From Sutcliffiella horikoshii (GTDB lineage Bacteria > Bacillota > Bacilli > Bacillales > Bacillaceae_I): a stretch of 64,000 nucleotides of DNA. A program made the position numbers and the translations under genes. The notes under the pieces are model-generated. The model did not search any database, was not told where the DNA came from, and saw only the letters and a program-made list of their open reading frames with translations. The stretch's first letter is position 1. Each line of letters begins with the position of its first letter. The stretch is from NCBI RefSeq assembly GCF_020524325.1, contig NZ_JAIVKY010000009.1, positions 248,001 to 312,000 of the forward strand, read 5' to 3'. Positions 50,774 through 59,663 of this stretch are shown here, piece after piece.

Positions 50774-51550
50774 CTATCCGTGCACAACCGGCAAGTGTGG
50801 CGCGACTTCCTCTTCGAACCAGTGCAACTTCTCATGCAACTTCACTACTTCTCCAATCACAATCATGCTTGGATTGGAAATGTTGGCATCCTTCACATTT
50901 CGCTCGATATTGGCAAGCGTGCCAACGACTGTCCGCTGTTCATTCAGCGTTCCCCAGTGGACAAGGGCAATCGGTGTTTTAGGCGACTTGCCATTCTCCT
51001 GCAAACGTTTAAGTATATTTGGCAGCTGAGAAACCCCCATGTACACACAGATTGTATCCACGGCATGCGCAAGGTTTGCCCACTGATGCTCCGCTTCTTT
51101 GTCGCCTGCCTGGTGTCCGGTGACAAAGGCGAAACTTTTGCTTAAGGTACGGTGGGTGACAGGAATGCCGGCGTAAGCAGCCGCTCCGATGCCAGCGGTA
51201 ATCCCCGGTACGACTTCAAAAGGAACATCCTGCCGTGAGCACTCCTCTGCCTCCTCGCCGCCACGTCCGAATACAAACGGGTCGCCTCCTTTCAAACGCA
51301 CGACCTGCAAGCCTTTTTTCGCATATTTTACTAGGAAGTGATTAATCGTTTCCTGCTTCATCGTATGATAATGGGGCAGCTTTCCGCAGTAGACAAGTTG
51401 CGCCTCTTTTTTTGCATAGTTTAGTAGTTCCGGATTCACAAGGCGGTCATAGAGGATGACATCCGCTTGCTCCAGGAGGCGCAACCCCTTCACTGTAATT
51501 AAATCGGGATCTCCAGGACCCGCTCCCACCAAATATACTTTTCCGGTCAT
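50774..51550 (-). CDS. sumT: Uroporphyrinogen-III C-methyltransferase SumT
   Basis: 258 residues. GKVYLVGAGPGDPDLITVKGLRLLEQADVILYDRL, VRLKGGDPFVFGRGGEEAEE and PGITAGIGAAAYAGIPVTHR are canonical SUMT motifs. It makes precorrin-2 from uroporphyrinogen III, the first siroheme step. YlnD in B. subtilis occupies the same place. Confidence 0.95.
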   Translation of the reverse strand: MTGKVYLVGAGPGDPDLITVKGLRLLEQADVILYDRLVNPELLNYAKKEAQLVYCGKLPHYHTMKQETINHFLVKYAKKGLQVVRLKGGDPFVFGRGGEEAEECSRQDVPFEVVPGITAGIGAAAYAGIPVTHRTLSKSFAFVTGHQAGDKEAEHQWANLAHAVDTICVYMGVSQLPNILKRLQENGKSPKTPIALVHWGTLNEQRTVVGTLANIERNVKDANISNPSMIVIGEVVKLHEKLHWFEEEVAPHLPVVHG

Positions 51551-51553
51551 GCG

Positions 51554-51772
51554 CTACCACCCTTTCTCCTCTGGATCTAAAATATAGCCACTCTTCTTTC
51601 CAAGGCGCTTTTTCTCTCGCAATATAACTTCTTTCACATCAGGCTCTTTCAGATAAAATTTCTCAAGCTCCACATCCAGGTGTTCAAAAGCCGCTTCATC
51701 GTTATCGGCAAAGATGACGGATACAATTTCCTTGGCCTCTATCGTTACGTCGAATCTATACAGATACGCCAT
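51554..51772 (-). CDS. DUF3906 protein
   Basis: 72 residues. MAYLYRFDVTIEAKEIVSVIFADNDEAAFEHLDVELEKFYLKEPDVKEVILREKKRL resembles DUF3906, a Bacillus family of unknown role. It is co-encoded with the sulfite reductase (its start overlaps that gene by 17 bases) and the siroheme genes, which suggests a function in sulfate assimilation. Confidence 0.75.
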   Translation of the reverse strand: MAYLYRFDVTIEAKEIVSVIFADNDEAAFEHLDVELEKFYLKEPDVKEVILREKKRLGKKSGYILDPEEKGW

Positions 51773-53387
51773 CGGTTTCTTTTCCTAAAATAGTATCTAG
51801 TACGCCTTGCAAGGTAGAGACTCCCACGCGTCCGACAAAATCAAAGAAGGATTCTCCCTTTGCTTTCTGATCACGGAAGTAGATTAGTAGCTCCTCAAGG
51901 ACATCCGTCAATTCCTCTGCCGCCACTTTCCCCTTCAGCTTTTCATTGAACTTGCCACCCTTATTCAATGTCCCGCCAACATAGATTTCATAGGCTTCGA
52001 CCATCTCTTTTTTCTCATTTCGCATCTTCATGCCCTGAAGGCCAATGTCGGCAATCTGACGCTGACCGCAGGAGTTCGGGCAGCCGACCATGTGGGTTCG
52101 GATCGGGACATCAAGACTGATTCGCTGATCAAGTTCTTCTGCAATCAGTCTCATTCGCTCTTTCGTTTCCACCAATGCTAGATTGCAATATTCAATACCT
52201 GTGCAGGAAACCGCATGCCCGAGAAAAGAATTCGGGTTGATGGAAATACGTTCAAAAATCGGTTCTTTCAAGAGTGCTTCCACGTTTTCAGCTGGGATGT
52301 TCGGGATGATGAGATTCTGAGAGTTACAGGTTCTAATCTCCCCGTTCCCATATTTTCCTGATATTCTTGCAAACTCGAAAACTTCTTCCGAATCCAAGCG
52401 TCCGACTGGTACATTAAAGCCAAGGAATTTCAAGCCCTCCTGCTTTTGGTCATGGATGCCGTAAAAGTAACCCGCGTTCCATTCTTCTTTTGGCTCTTCG
52501 CCTTTGGAAGGCAGCGAACCTGTGTACTCTAGTAGCTTCTCCTTGAACTTTTCCGGTCCCCAATCGGCAATTAAAAACTTCAGGCGTGCGAGATGGCGTT
52601 TCTCCCGGTACCCAAAATCACGGAAAATGGTCGTGACGGCAATGGCGATTTCAAGCGTTCGTTCCGGTTCCACAAAGACATCGATGGTCTCAGCCAGAAA
52701 CGGCCTAGAGGAAAGACCGCCTCCGACTTTCAAGTGAAAGCCACTTTTTGTGACGCCATCTATCGTTTTCGTCGCGGGTGTAAAAGAAACACAGTTAATT
52801 TCAGCGTTGGATGCATTTTTCGTATTGGCACTGATGGACATCTTATATTTTCGCGGCAGGTTGGAGAAGTCCTCATTCTTCTGGAAGAAATCATAGACCT
52901 CTTTTACAATCGCCGTTGTGTCAAAAAGTTCGTCAGGATCAAGACCAGCAATCGGGTTGCCGACTATGGTCCGAGTGATGTCCCCGCACGCTCCTGCACT
53001 CGAAAGACCCACTGCTTCTAGTCGGTTGAAAATGTCCGGGATCTGCTCGATTTCCAACCAGTGGAATTGAATTGCCTGACGTGTGGTAATATCGAAAACC
53101 CCACGGCCATAGTCGCGCGCGATGCCTGCCAGTGTTTCCACCTGTGGCTTGGTGAGGATGCCGGACGGAACGTTGACCCTCATCATGAAATAACCGTCCT
53201 CTTTCGGGCGTTGCAGATAAAGCCCGGCCCACTTGAACAAATCCCACTGCTCCTTTGGGATGGAACCGAAGCCATTTTTTGCGTAATGCGGGATGTCATC
53301 GAGTATTCGAAGACCATCCTTCTCCAGTTTTGCTTTTTCCGTCTTGTTGATCTTTTCGTTATCGGCCCAGTGTTTTACATATGCCAT
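51756..53387 (-). CDS. Ferredoxin-type nitrite/sulfite reductase
   Basis: 543 residues. Two ferredoxin-like halves with siroheme/4Fe-4S ligands CTGIEYC (C-x5-C) and CPNSC (C-x3-C) around residues 395-440. QPYGNG-like residues and RPKEDGYFMMRVNVPSGILTKPQ occur near the start. It is the one-subunit ferredoxin-dependent type, unlike the CysIJ flavoprotein system of B. subtilis. In this operon context sulfite reduction to sulfide is the likely role. Confidence 0.9.
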   Translation of the reverse strand: MAYVKHWADNEKINKTEKAKLEKDGLRILDDIPHYAKNGFGSIPKEQWDLFKWAGLYLQRPKEDGYFMMRVNVPSGILTKPQVETLAGIARDYGRGVFDITTRQAIQFHWLEIEQIPDIFNRLEAVGLSSAGACGDITRTIVGNPIAGLDPDELFDTTAIVKEVYDFFQKNEDFSNLPRKYKMSISANTKNASNAEINCVSFTPATKTIDGVTKSGFHLKVGGGLSSRPFLAETIDVFVEPERTLEIAIAVTTIFRDFGYREKRHLARLKFLIADWGPEKFKEKLLEYTGSLPSKGEEPKEEWNAGYFYGIHDQKQEGLKFLGFNVPVGRLDSEEVFEFARISGKYGNGEIRTCNSQNLIIPNIPAENVEALLKEPIFERISINPNSFLGHAVSCTGIEYCNLALVETKERMRLIAEELDQRISLDVPIRTHMVGCPNSCGQRQIADIGLQGMKMRNEKKEMVEAYEIYVGGTLNKGGKFNEKLKGKVAAEELTDVLEELLIYFRDQKAKGESFFDFVGRVGVSTLQGVLDTILGKETDGVSV

Positions 53388-53402
53388 AAGTACAGCCCCC
53401 TT

Positions 53403-54005
53403 TTAGATTATTTTTTGGTTCCTTAAGTATTGGAGTATCGTGCTGACGGCTTCCTCCACCGTCTGTGTGCCCGATGCGATAGTGATTTCTGGTTGTTCTG
53501 GCTCCTCATACGGAGAATCAATGCCGGTAAAATCCTTGATCTCCCCGCGTCTTGCCTTTGCGTACAGTTGTTTCGGATCTCTTTTTTCACATTCTTCTAA
53601 TGGGCAGTCAATGAAAACCTCGATGAACTCCCCTTCTTCGAACAGTTGTCTCACCTGATCCCGGTCTGCTTGGAAAGGTGATATGAATGCCGTCGTCACA
53701 ATTTTGCCGCTGTCCACGAAAAGCTTTGCCACTTCCCCAATGCGCCGGATGTTTTCATTGCGTTCCTTTTCCGAAAACCCAAGATCCTTGTTGAGTCCAT
53801 GTCGGACATTGTCCCCGTCTAGGACGTACTCATTAATACTTTGGCGGTATAATTCCGTGGACACGGCGTTTGCGATCGTCGACTTCCCTGAACCGGAAAG
53901 TCCGGTGAACCAAAGGACGCAGCTGCCATGCCCGTTCTGTGCACGGCGCTCCTCTTTTGTAATGGTCTGATCATGCCAAGTGATGTTGGTTGCTTTTGCG
54001 CTCAT
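53403..54005 (-). CDS. cysC: Adenylylsulfate kinase CysC
   Basis: 200 residues. Walker [45 protein letters not shown] and [36 protein letters not shown] are diagnostic. It phosphorylates APS to PAPS. Located after sat as in B. subtilis. Confidence 0.96.
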   Translation of the reverse strand: MSAKATNITWHDQTITKEERRAQNGHGSCVLWFTGLSGSGKSTIANAVSTELYRQSINEYVLDGDNVRHGLNKDLGFSEKERNENIRRIGEVAKLFVDSGKIVTTAFISPFQADRDQVRQLFEEGEFIEVFIDCPLEECEKRDPKQLYAKARRGEIKDFTGIDSPYEEPEQPEITIASGTQTVEEAVSTILQYLRNQKII

Positions 54006-54020
54006 TTCTCATTTCCCCCT

Positions 54021-55172
54021 TTATACGGCAGCTGTTTTCTCTTGTTTTAACCCATCAATCAAGACTTCAATGACTTCTTTTCGGCTGAAGGTGGACGGCG
54101 GAAGTTCCCCTGCTCTCAGCAGCTCCCTCACCTTTGTTCCGGATAAAATAACCCTGTCTTCTTTAGGGTGCGGACATGTTTTATCTGAGGCCATGCCCTC
54201 GCATTTATTGCAATAAAAGCTATGTTCGAAAAATAATGGCTTGATGCCAAGCTCCTCCTCGGTAAACTGGTGAAAAATATATTGTGCATCATAGGTTCCG
54301 TAATAATCGCCAACCCCAGCGTGATCCCGCCCCACAATGAAATGGGTGCAGCCAAAATTCTTTCTGGCGATAGCGTGAAAAATGGCTTCGCGCGGACCGG
54401 CATATCGCATGGCGGCTGGATAGACCGCCAGTTGGACACGATCTGTTGGATAGTAGTTTTCTAGGAGGACACGGTAGCTTCTCAGCCTGACGTCTGCCGG
54501 AATATCATCCGATTTAGTCTCGCCCACTAGTGGATTGAGGAAAAGTCCATCTACCGTTTCGAGTGCTGCTTTCTGGATATATTCGTGTGCACGATGGACA
54601 GGATTTCTCGTCTGGAAGCCAACGACCGTTTTCCAGCCTTTTTGTTGGAAAAGTTCACGAGTTTCTTTTGGTTCTAGCCAAACATCTTGGGCTACACCTT
54701 TAGTTGGTTTTTGTGTAAGGATGACTTCCCCCGCGACGTAAATGTCGCCTCTTTCAAATAAACGTTTGACTCCAGGGTGTGCGAGCTCTTCCGTTTTGTA
54801 GACTTCGCGGGCTTCTTTTTGTAGGTCTGGTTCGTACCATTCGCTGACGGTGATGACTCCGTAAGTGGTTTGTTGATGGGTCAGCTTGTAGGTTTCTCCT
54901 TGTTGTAAGGTGTTTGCCTCTTCTTTAGTGACAGGCAGTGTGACCGGGACCGACCAGATGGTGCCATTGGCTAATCGCAGTTTTTCCACGACAGATTCAT
55001 AGTCCGATTTGTTGAGGAATCCTGTGAGCGGACTGAAGAGGCCGACTCCGATTAGTTCCAGGTCGCTTAGTGCGATGGCGTCAATTTGGATTTCTTTTGT
55101 AATGTTTGTTGTGTCATAGTCTGGTTGGTAAGCTTGCACCAGAGTGCCGCCGTGTGGTTTTGGTAAGGTCAT
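54021..55172 (-). CDS. sat: Sulfate adenylyltransferase Sat
   Basis: 383 residues. [22 protein letters not shown] holds QTRNPxHxxHE, and [32 protein letters not shown] and [10 protein letters not shown]-type motifs ([13 protein letters not shown]) follow. It makes APS from ATP and sulfate. Array J lies between its start and the preceding cysP gene. Confidence 0.96.
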   Translation of the reverse strand: MTLPKPHGGTLVQAYQPDYDTTNITKEIQIDAIALSDLELIGVGLFSPLTGFLNKSDYESVVEKLRLANGTIWSVPVTLPVTKEEANTLQQGETYKLTHQQTTYGVITVSEWYEPDLQKEAREVYKTEELAHPGVKRLFERGDIYVAGEVILTQKPTKGVAQDVWLEPKETRELFQQKGWKTVVGFQTRNPVHRAHEYIQKAALETVDGLFLNPLVGETKSDDIPADVRLRSYRVLLENYYPTDRVQLAVYPAAMRYAGPREAIFHAIARKNFGCTHFIVGRDHAGVGDYYGTYDAQYIFHQFTEEELGIKPLFFEHSFYCNKCEGMASDKTCPHPKEDRVILSGTKVRELLRAGELPPSTFSRKEVIEVLIDGLKQEKTAAV

Positions 55173-55240
55173 TGATTGTTTCCCTCGCTTTTTTGTGGAA
55201 TTTTTGGTTGAAATCTATGTTTTTTTAGTAGTTTGAAATC

Positions 55241-55370
55241 GTTCGGTCAACTTTAGAACATGTTCGGACAAAATCACCTCTTTTTTGTTGCTGTTCGGTC
55301 AATTTTAACAAAACTTCGATCAACTTTAGGAAATCTTTGGTCACTTTCGGCAAAACTTCGGACATTTGCT
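55241..55370. repeat. 21-bp-period array J inside the cys operon
   Basis: About five units with core CGGTCAA(C/T)TTTA and a variable part, one spacing stretched to about 31 bases, others near 21-23. Between cysP and sat, so it is part of the operon mRNA. Confidence 0.8.
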
Positions 55371-55427
55371 CTCGGCGGTCCCATTTCGCCCTCCTACACT
55401 CCCCTCCACCTGATCAGAAATCCTTCA

Positions 55428-56498
55428 TCAATCCTTACTCACTGTCGAAACAGCTGCCTTTGGTGCCACTCCCGACCGCTGCATCAAAAACTTCACCCCT
55501 AACACGGATACAAGCACTCCGATCATCGCAACCACTGGATACACATTCTGCTCAATCAACAGCTGTATCAGCGTGTAGGATAGTACCATCGATAACACCG
55601 GCGACACCACCCACACAACCAGAAGCTGCACGACAATGTCCTTTTTCAAAACAGATCGACCCTGCCTCACAAAGCCAATCCCGATAATTGAAGACGTCGT
55701 GATCTGAGTCAGCGGCACGGGGATCCCAAACACCGATGCGACCGTGACGATTCCTGCACCCGTGCCCGAAATGACGCATCCTTCCTCCAACCGCAGCTTC
55801 GTAATTTTCTTACCGTTCGTTTCCATGACACGTGTGCCGAGCAGCAGCGCGCCCAATGCAACAAACAATCCTCCCCAGAGAATTCCCTGACCGGTGCTCA
55901 TGATACCAGCTCCAACAAGCGGTCCCACCGCATTGGCGACATTGTTCATCCCTGCGGAAAATGCCTCGAACACTCCCATGACAACGACCAACACAGACAA
56001 TATCGGAACGGCCCGGGACGACTTCACCCATCGATCGATCACGCTATTTTTCAGCACCCAGGTGGCCCCGATTGCGAGCATAAATGCGATAACTGGGGTG
56101 AGCAGCCAGAACGAAACGACCCAGGCGAGCTTTCCAACAAACACCGATTGATAGACAATTCCAGCGCCGACAACCGACCCGACCGTCACTTCACTCGTGG
56201 AAAGCGGGATGCCGAATACATTTGCCAAAAATAAAGATAGGGCTGCAGATGCAATCACAATTAGGGCGATGGCAACGGTAAAGGTACTCTGTGGCACAAT
56301 TCCGCTACCCATTGTTTTGACGACCTCACCACCGCCTAGCCACGCCCCAAAGAACACTGCAATCCCGCACAATACCAGGGCCACTTTCCTTTTAACAACT
56401 CCTGCACCATAGGCAATTCCCATGGATGCTGCCGCACCGCTCGCTCCGATATTCATGGCGAAAAATAGACCAACGATGACAGCTATGATAACTAGCAT
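55428..56498 (-). CDS. cysP: PiT-family sulfate permease CysP
   Basis: 356 residues, about 11 membrane segments. The two PiT signature repeats are visible: FFAMNIGASGAAASMGIAYGAGVV near the start and FSAGMNNVANAVGPLVGAGI in the second half. In this operon it is the sulfate importer CysP rather than a phosphate transporter. Good GGAGGAGG site. Confidence 0.92.
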   Translation of the reverse strand: MLVIIAVIVGLFFAMNIGASGAAASMGIAYGAGVVKRKVALVLCGIAVFFGAWLGGGEVVKTMGSGIVPQSTFTVAIALIVIASAALSLFLANVFGIPLSTSEVTVGSVVGAGIVYQSVFVGKLAWVVSFWLLTPVIAFMLAIGATWVLKNSVIDRWVKSSRAVPILSVLVVVMGVFEAFSAGMNNVANAVGPLVGAGIMSTGQGILWGGLFVALGALLLGTRVMETNGKKITKLRLEEGCVISGTGAGIVTVASVFGIPVPLTQITTSSIIGIGFVRQGRSVLKKDIVVQLLVVWVVSPVLSMVLSYTLIQLLIEQNVYPVVAMIGVLVSVLGVKFLMQRSGVAPKAAVSTVSKD

Positions 56499-56528
56499 GT
56501 TTTTTCCTCCTCCACTTCACTGCGAGCC

Positions 56529-57245
56529 TTAATTTGTATGCAGTCCGCACTCCGTCTTTCCGCTCCCCGCCCAACGGCCAGCGCGGGAATCACCTTCCAC
56601 ACCGACTGCCTGTGTACAGGGAAAACAGCCGATGCTTGGATAGCCATGATCGTGTAGCTCGTTATAGGGAAGTCCCCGGCTTCGAATATGATTCCACACG
56701 TCCTCCCATGTCCAATGGATGAGCGGACAAATCTTGATGTTTTGAAATTTTTCATCCCGGTTCAGGAAGGTCGTACTTGCCCGCGTTGGGGACTGTTCTC
56801 TTCTGAGTCCGGATATCCATGCCTTTTTTGGGGTGAGCGCTTCTCGTAGAGGCTCCACCTTGCGTATATGACAGCACTGTCCTGGGTCTCTTTTCCAAAG
56901 AGCAGTGCCATGTGCTTCGGCTTGCTCATCCAAGGTGAGCGAAGGCTTCCTCTTTTCAATCTGCAAAGTTGGGTATCTACTTTCAATCTGTTCAATGACT
57001 TTATACGTTTCTGGAAAATGCAAATCCGTATCTAAAAATACAATCTGCGCATCTGGCTTTATCTCTTGAATCAGGTCGATCAGTACCACTGCCTCGGCTC
57101 CAAAGCTTGAGGCATAAATGATTTCATCGGATTCATACGCTCCGAATGCCCATTCCAATACCGCGGTCGCTCCTTTTAAGTCAACATCAATTCCGAAGGT
57201 GGAGGATATCTCCTTCCAATTTTCGTACGTTATTTTCTGCGTCAT
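56529..57245 (-). CDS. cysH: PAPS/APS reductase CysH
   Basis: 238 residues. YASSFGAEAVVLIDLIQEI (PP-loop), FLDTDLHFPETY, KRDPGQCCHIRKVEPL and GCFPCTQAV show the CC...CxxC cluster of the 4Fe-4S APS-reducing class; the C-terminus carries KTECGLHTN. Start at 57245 behind AAGGAG. It reduces adenylylsulfate or PAPS to sulfite. Confidence 0.94.
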   Translation of the reverse strand: MTQKITYENWKEISSTFGIDVDLKGATAVLEWAFGAYESDEIIYASSFGAEAVVLIDLIQEIKPDAQIVFLDTDLHFPETYKVIEQIESRYPTLQIEKRKPSLTLDEQAEAHGTALWKRDPGQCCHIRKVEPLREALTPKKAWISGLRREQSPTRASTTFLNRDEKFQNIKICPLIHWTWEDVWNHIRSRGLPYNELHDHGYPSIGCFPCTQAVGVEGDSRAGRWAGSGKTECGLHTN

Positions 57246-57365
57246 GCTGTAACTGCTCCTTTCTTTTCCAACGAAAAAAGGCAGTCTCTTTATATGTGCA
57301 GGCTGGTTATTCCAAGCCAAGCATCATGTAAAGTGACCGCCTCCAGTTTGTCTGGTCAGCGTGTT

Positions 57366-57527
57366 TTATTTTTTCTGAAGGCGAACCTTCTCGTTTTTTT
57401 CTATTTGAATGACTTTCCCATCCTGTACGACTAGGGTGATAGATCCAAATTTGATAGATTGTAGCATTCTTTCCAAGTGGGTCACAACTTCTTCCCATTC
57501 CGACTGTGCCAGTTGGTTCGCCTCCAT
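57366..57527 (-). CDS. yezD: YezD-like small protein
   Basis: About 53 residues. LERMLQSIKFGSITLVVQDGKVIQIEKNEKVRL matches the DUF2292/YezD family, which in Bacillus is found behind S-box riboswitches in sulfur operons. The start is ATG 57527; a GGAGG just after it would also fit a CTG at about 57512. It is the first gene after the SAM riboswitch. Role unknown. Confidence 0.82.
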   Translation of the reverse strand: MEANQLAQSEWEEVVTHLERMLQSIKFGSITLVVQDGKVIQIEKNEKVRLQKK

Positions 57528-57537
57528 TTCATCACAT

Positions 57538-57568
57538 AAAAAACGCCTTTCCCAATATGGAAAAGGCG
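57538..57568 (-). terminator. SAM-riboswitch terminator
   Basis: CGCCTTT / AAAGGCG stem, extended by flanking pairs, and a U-run, between the aptamer and yezD. Confidence 0.88.
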
Positions 57569-57585
57569 CCTGTATGTAAGTGCAC

Positions 57586-57686
57586 CTTATCTTCCAAAAT
57601 GGGTATCCATTTTGCTGGAATTGGCACCTTGCTGTTCGCAGGTTGCCGGGCTTCAACGGGCCAGTCCCTCAGCCGCTCTAGATAAG
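57586..57686 (-). promoter_or_regulatory. SAM-I (S-box) riboswitch
   Basis: Minus strand: CTTATC (5') pairs with GATAAG (3') as P1; conserved GCTGAGGGACTGGCCC, TGAAGCCCGGCAACC and AAGGTGCCAATTCC are exact S-box blocks. SAM binding should stabilise the terminator and switch the whole sulfate operon off. Confidence 0.96.
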
Positions 57687-57718
57687 CGTCAATTTAAGTT
57701 GTGTTTTTGTTAAAATTA

Positions 57719-57746
57719 ATCCTACCATACTTATATGAATTGTCAA
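57719..57746 (-). promoter_or_regulatory. Sigma-A promoter of the cys operon
   Basis: TTGACA (57741-57746), 16 bases, TAGGAT (57719-57724), just upstream of the SAM riboswitch. Confidence 0.65.
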
Positions 57747-57808
57747 CAAAGTTATTGACTGTTTTTTAAGATTTTTTTATTTTCAGGAAGTTGGTCCTAT
57801 TCGACTCT

Positions 57809-58309
57809 CTATTCCCCAATTTTTTTAAGTTTCGTTTCTGAATCAATAATGGCCGCTTGATAGGATTCTCCTGATGTTGTTTCAAACAAAACACCTTGAA
57901 CGGTTTCTTCTTGTTCTTCCAGTTTCACCATATCCACTTTTGATAATCCGTTCGGGTCAAATGTCACTTTCCCTTCCAGCTTGAATTGCCCTTCCCCTAT
58001 TTCCTCTGCCAGTTCTATTTCATGGTCGAGCATGCGCTCCTCTAGCCAACCGGCAAGTAAGGGCTCCACCGTATCTTCTTCTATTTTCAGACTATCATTA
58101 TATGTAAGGATCATGGAGTAACGAACATACTGCACCGTTTCATACTCATTCCCGCCCATGCCAACAGAAGTGGAGGAGATGGTGAATTCGGGATCGGGAT
58201 CTGTTTGTGTGAAAATATTACAGCCGGATAAGACAATGGTGAGACAACACAAAACGGCTAGTCCTTTCAAGCTTACCATCCAAGACATATTTCTCTTTTT
58301 CTTAACCAC
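57809..58309 (-). CDS. Lipoprotein, unknown function
   Basis: 166 residues. Signal (SLKGLAVLCCLTIVLSGC) with lipobox LSGC near residue 30, then an extracytoplasmic domain rich in Glu and beta-prone segments. GTG start near AGGGG/AGGAG. Not recognised; anchored to the outside of the membrane. Confidence 0.7.
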   Translation of the reverse strand: MVKKKRNMSWMVSLKGLAVLCCLTIVLSGCNIFTQTDPDPEFTISSTSVGMGGNEYETVQYVRYSMILTYNDSLKIEEDTVEPLLAGWLEERMLDHEIELAEEIGEGQFKLEGKVTFDPNGLSKVDMVKLEEQEETVQGVLFETTSGESYQAAIIDSETKLKKIGE

Positions 58310-58435
58310 TCCTAAACCCCTCCTGGCAATCCATTTTATTCAACATTAACATATTTTTCCTAACATATGTTGCATTATAGTAAAAATGATGCGAGATTCC
58401 TATGGAGAAATGATTCCTCATTATTTTTCAAAAAA

Positions 58436-58470
58436 AATAAGCAACGGATTCATTCTCCGCTGCTTATTTC
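58436..58470 (-). terminator. Terminator after dgkB
   Basis: AATAAGCA-CGG / CCG-TGCTTATT stem with a U-run on the minus strand (A-run on plus). Confidence 0.82.
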
Positions 58471-59390
58471 TATTCGCATTTAGCCATTTCTATTTCCTTA
58501 CGCTTTTCCGTTACAAGGACATCAAGATGACGGTAAAGGTTGACGAATTCGCCTGGAAGCAGTCCACCGTACTCGCCGTCTAGGTTTAGCTGCATTTTCT
58601 CTTGTGTGTTTACTTTTACCCTGTTCGCCTTCGTGTAGATGACTAAATCGTCTTTCACATGATCTCCGCGCAATGCCATGGAAGCAATGCGGATGAAGTC
58701 TGCGATGTTTGCTTTTTTGAGTATGATCATATCAAACATTCCGTCATTCATGCAGGAGTCTGGCGCAAGCTTTTCGAAACCGCCTACCGAATTCGATAAG
58801 GAAACTAAGAACAACATGATTTCGCCTTCAAAGATTTTTCCATCGTATTCGATTGTAACGTTTGTGGGGCGAATAGAAGGAAGCATCTCGATTCCTTTAA
58901 GGTAGTAGGCAAGCTGGCCAAGCATTGTTTTCATTTTGATTGGCACCTCATAAGACAGCTCGGTCATTTTTCCGCCACCGGCAATGTTCATAAAGTACTG
59001 ATCATTGGCTTTTCCAATATCCACTGGCATCGGAACGCCTTTTGCAATGACATCGACACAACCTAAAATATCATCGCGCGGGAGGTCAAGTGCTCTGGCA
59101 AAGTCGTTCGTCGTTCCTACAGGAATAATGCCAAGCTGTGGACGATATTCTTGTTCTGCCAATCCGTTGACCACTTCATTGATTGTACCGTCTCCACCAG
59201 CTGCCACCACAAGGTCATACCTGCGTTCAACTGCAAGCCTAGCTGCTTCTGTCGCATCTCCATGTCCGGTTGTTGCATGGCAGGATGTTTCATAGCCAGC
59301 TTTTTCTAATCGAACCAACACTTCTGGCAGATGCTTTTTGAATAGCTCGCGACCAGATGTTGGATTGTATATTACCCTAGCTCGTTTCAT
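58470..59390 (-). CDS. dgkB: Diacylglycerol kinase DgkB
   Basis: 306 residues, DGK catalytic fold. VVAAGGDGTINEVVNGLA is the nucleotide-binding GGDGT motif and GTTNDFARALDLPR the following loop; DLPVDIGK-like residues and LDGEYGG-type C-terminal strand fit. It phosphorylates diacylglycerol to recycle it into phosphatidic acid. In B. subtilis dgkB lies next to gatCAB, and here gatB is 3.7 kb away, separated by floT-yuaF and the carboxypeptidase. Confidence 0.92.
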   Translation of the reverse strand: MKRARVIYNPTSGRELFKKHLPEVLVRLEKAGYETSCHATTGHGDATEAARLAVERRYDLVVAAGGDGTINEVVNGLAEQEYRPQLGIIPVGTTNDFARALDLPRDDILGCVDVIAKGVPMPVDIGKANDQYFMNIAGGGKMTELSYEVPIKMKTMLGQLAYYLKGIEMLPSIRPTNVTIEYDGKIFEGEIMLFLVSLSNSVGGFEKLAPDSCMNDGMFDMIILKKANIADFIRIASMALRGDHVKDDLVIYTKANRVKVNTQEKMQLNLDGEYGGLLPGEFVNLYRHLDVLVTEKRKEIEMAKCE

Positions 59391-59663
59391 TTCCCATCAT
59401 CCTAAACGTATATTTAACTAAGCCCTCTTTTATATTTATGTGTAGTCTGTCTCTGTTGTTATATAGAATAGTTATATTTACCAATACCACTAAGTAGTGA
59501 ACCTGTAACCCACTACTGATAACATATTAGCCTATTTGAGTGTGGATATGCAATTAAAATGAAAATTTTGAGAACTGCTTCCAGGCACCTTCCCAAAATA
59601 AAACCCCCAACCGCACCACCACTTCTCAAAAGTAGCAGCTGCAGATGGGGGTACACAACTCAC

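Noticed and set aside
57366-57656. The longer 96-codon frame for the YezD-like gene
   Set aside because: Its first 43 codons lie within the SAM riboswitch aptamer and terminator, so they are not coding.
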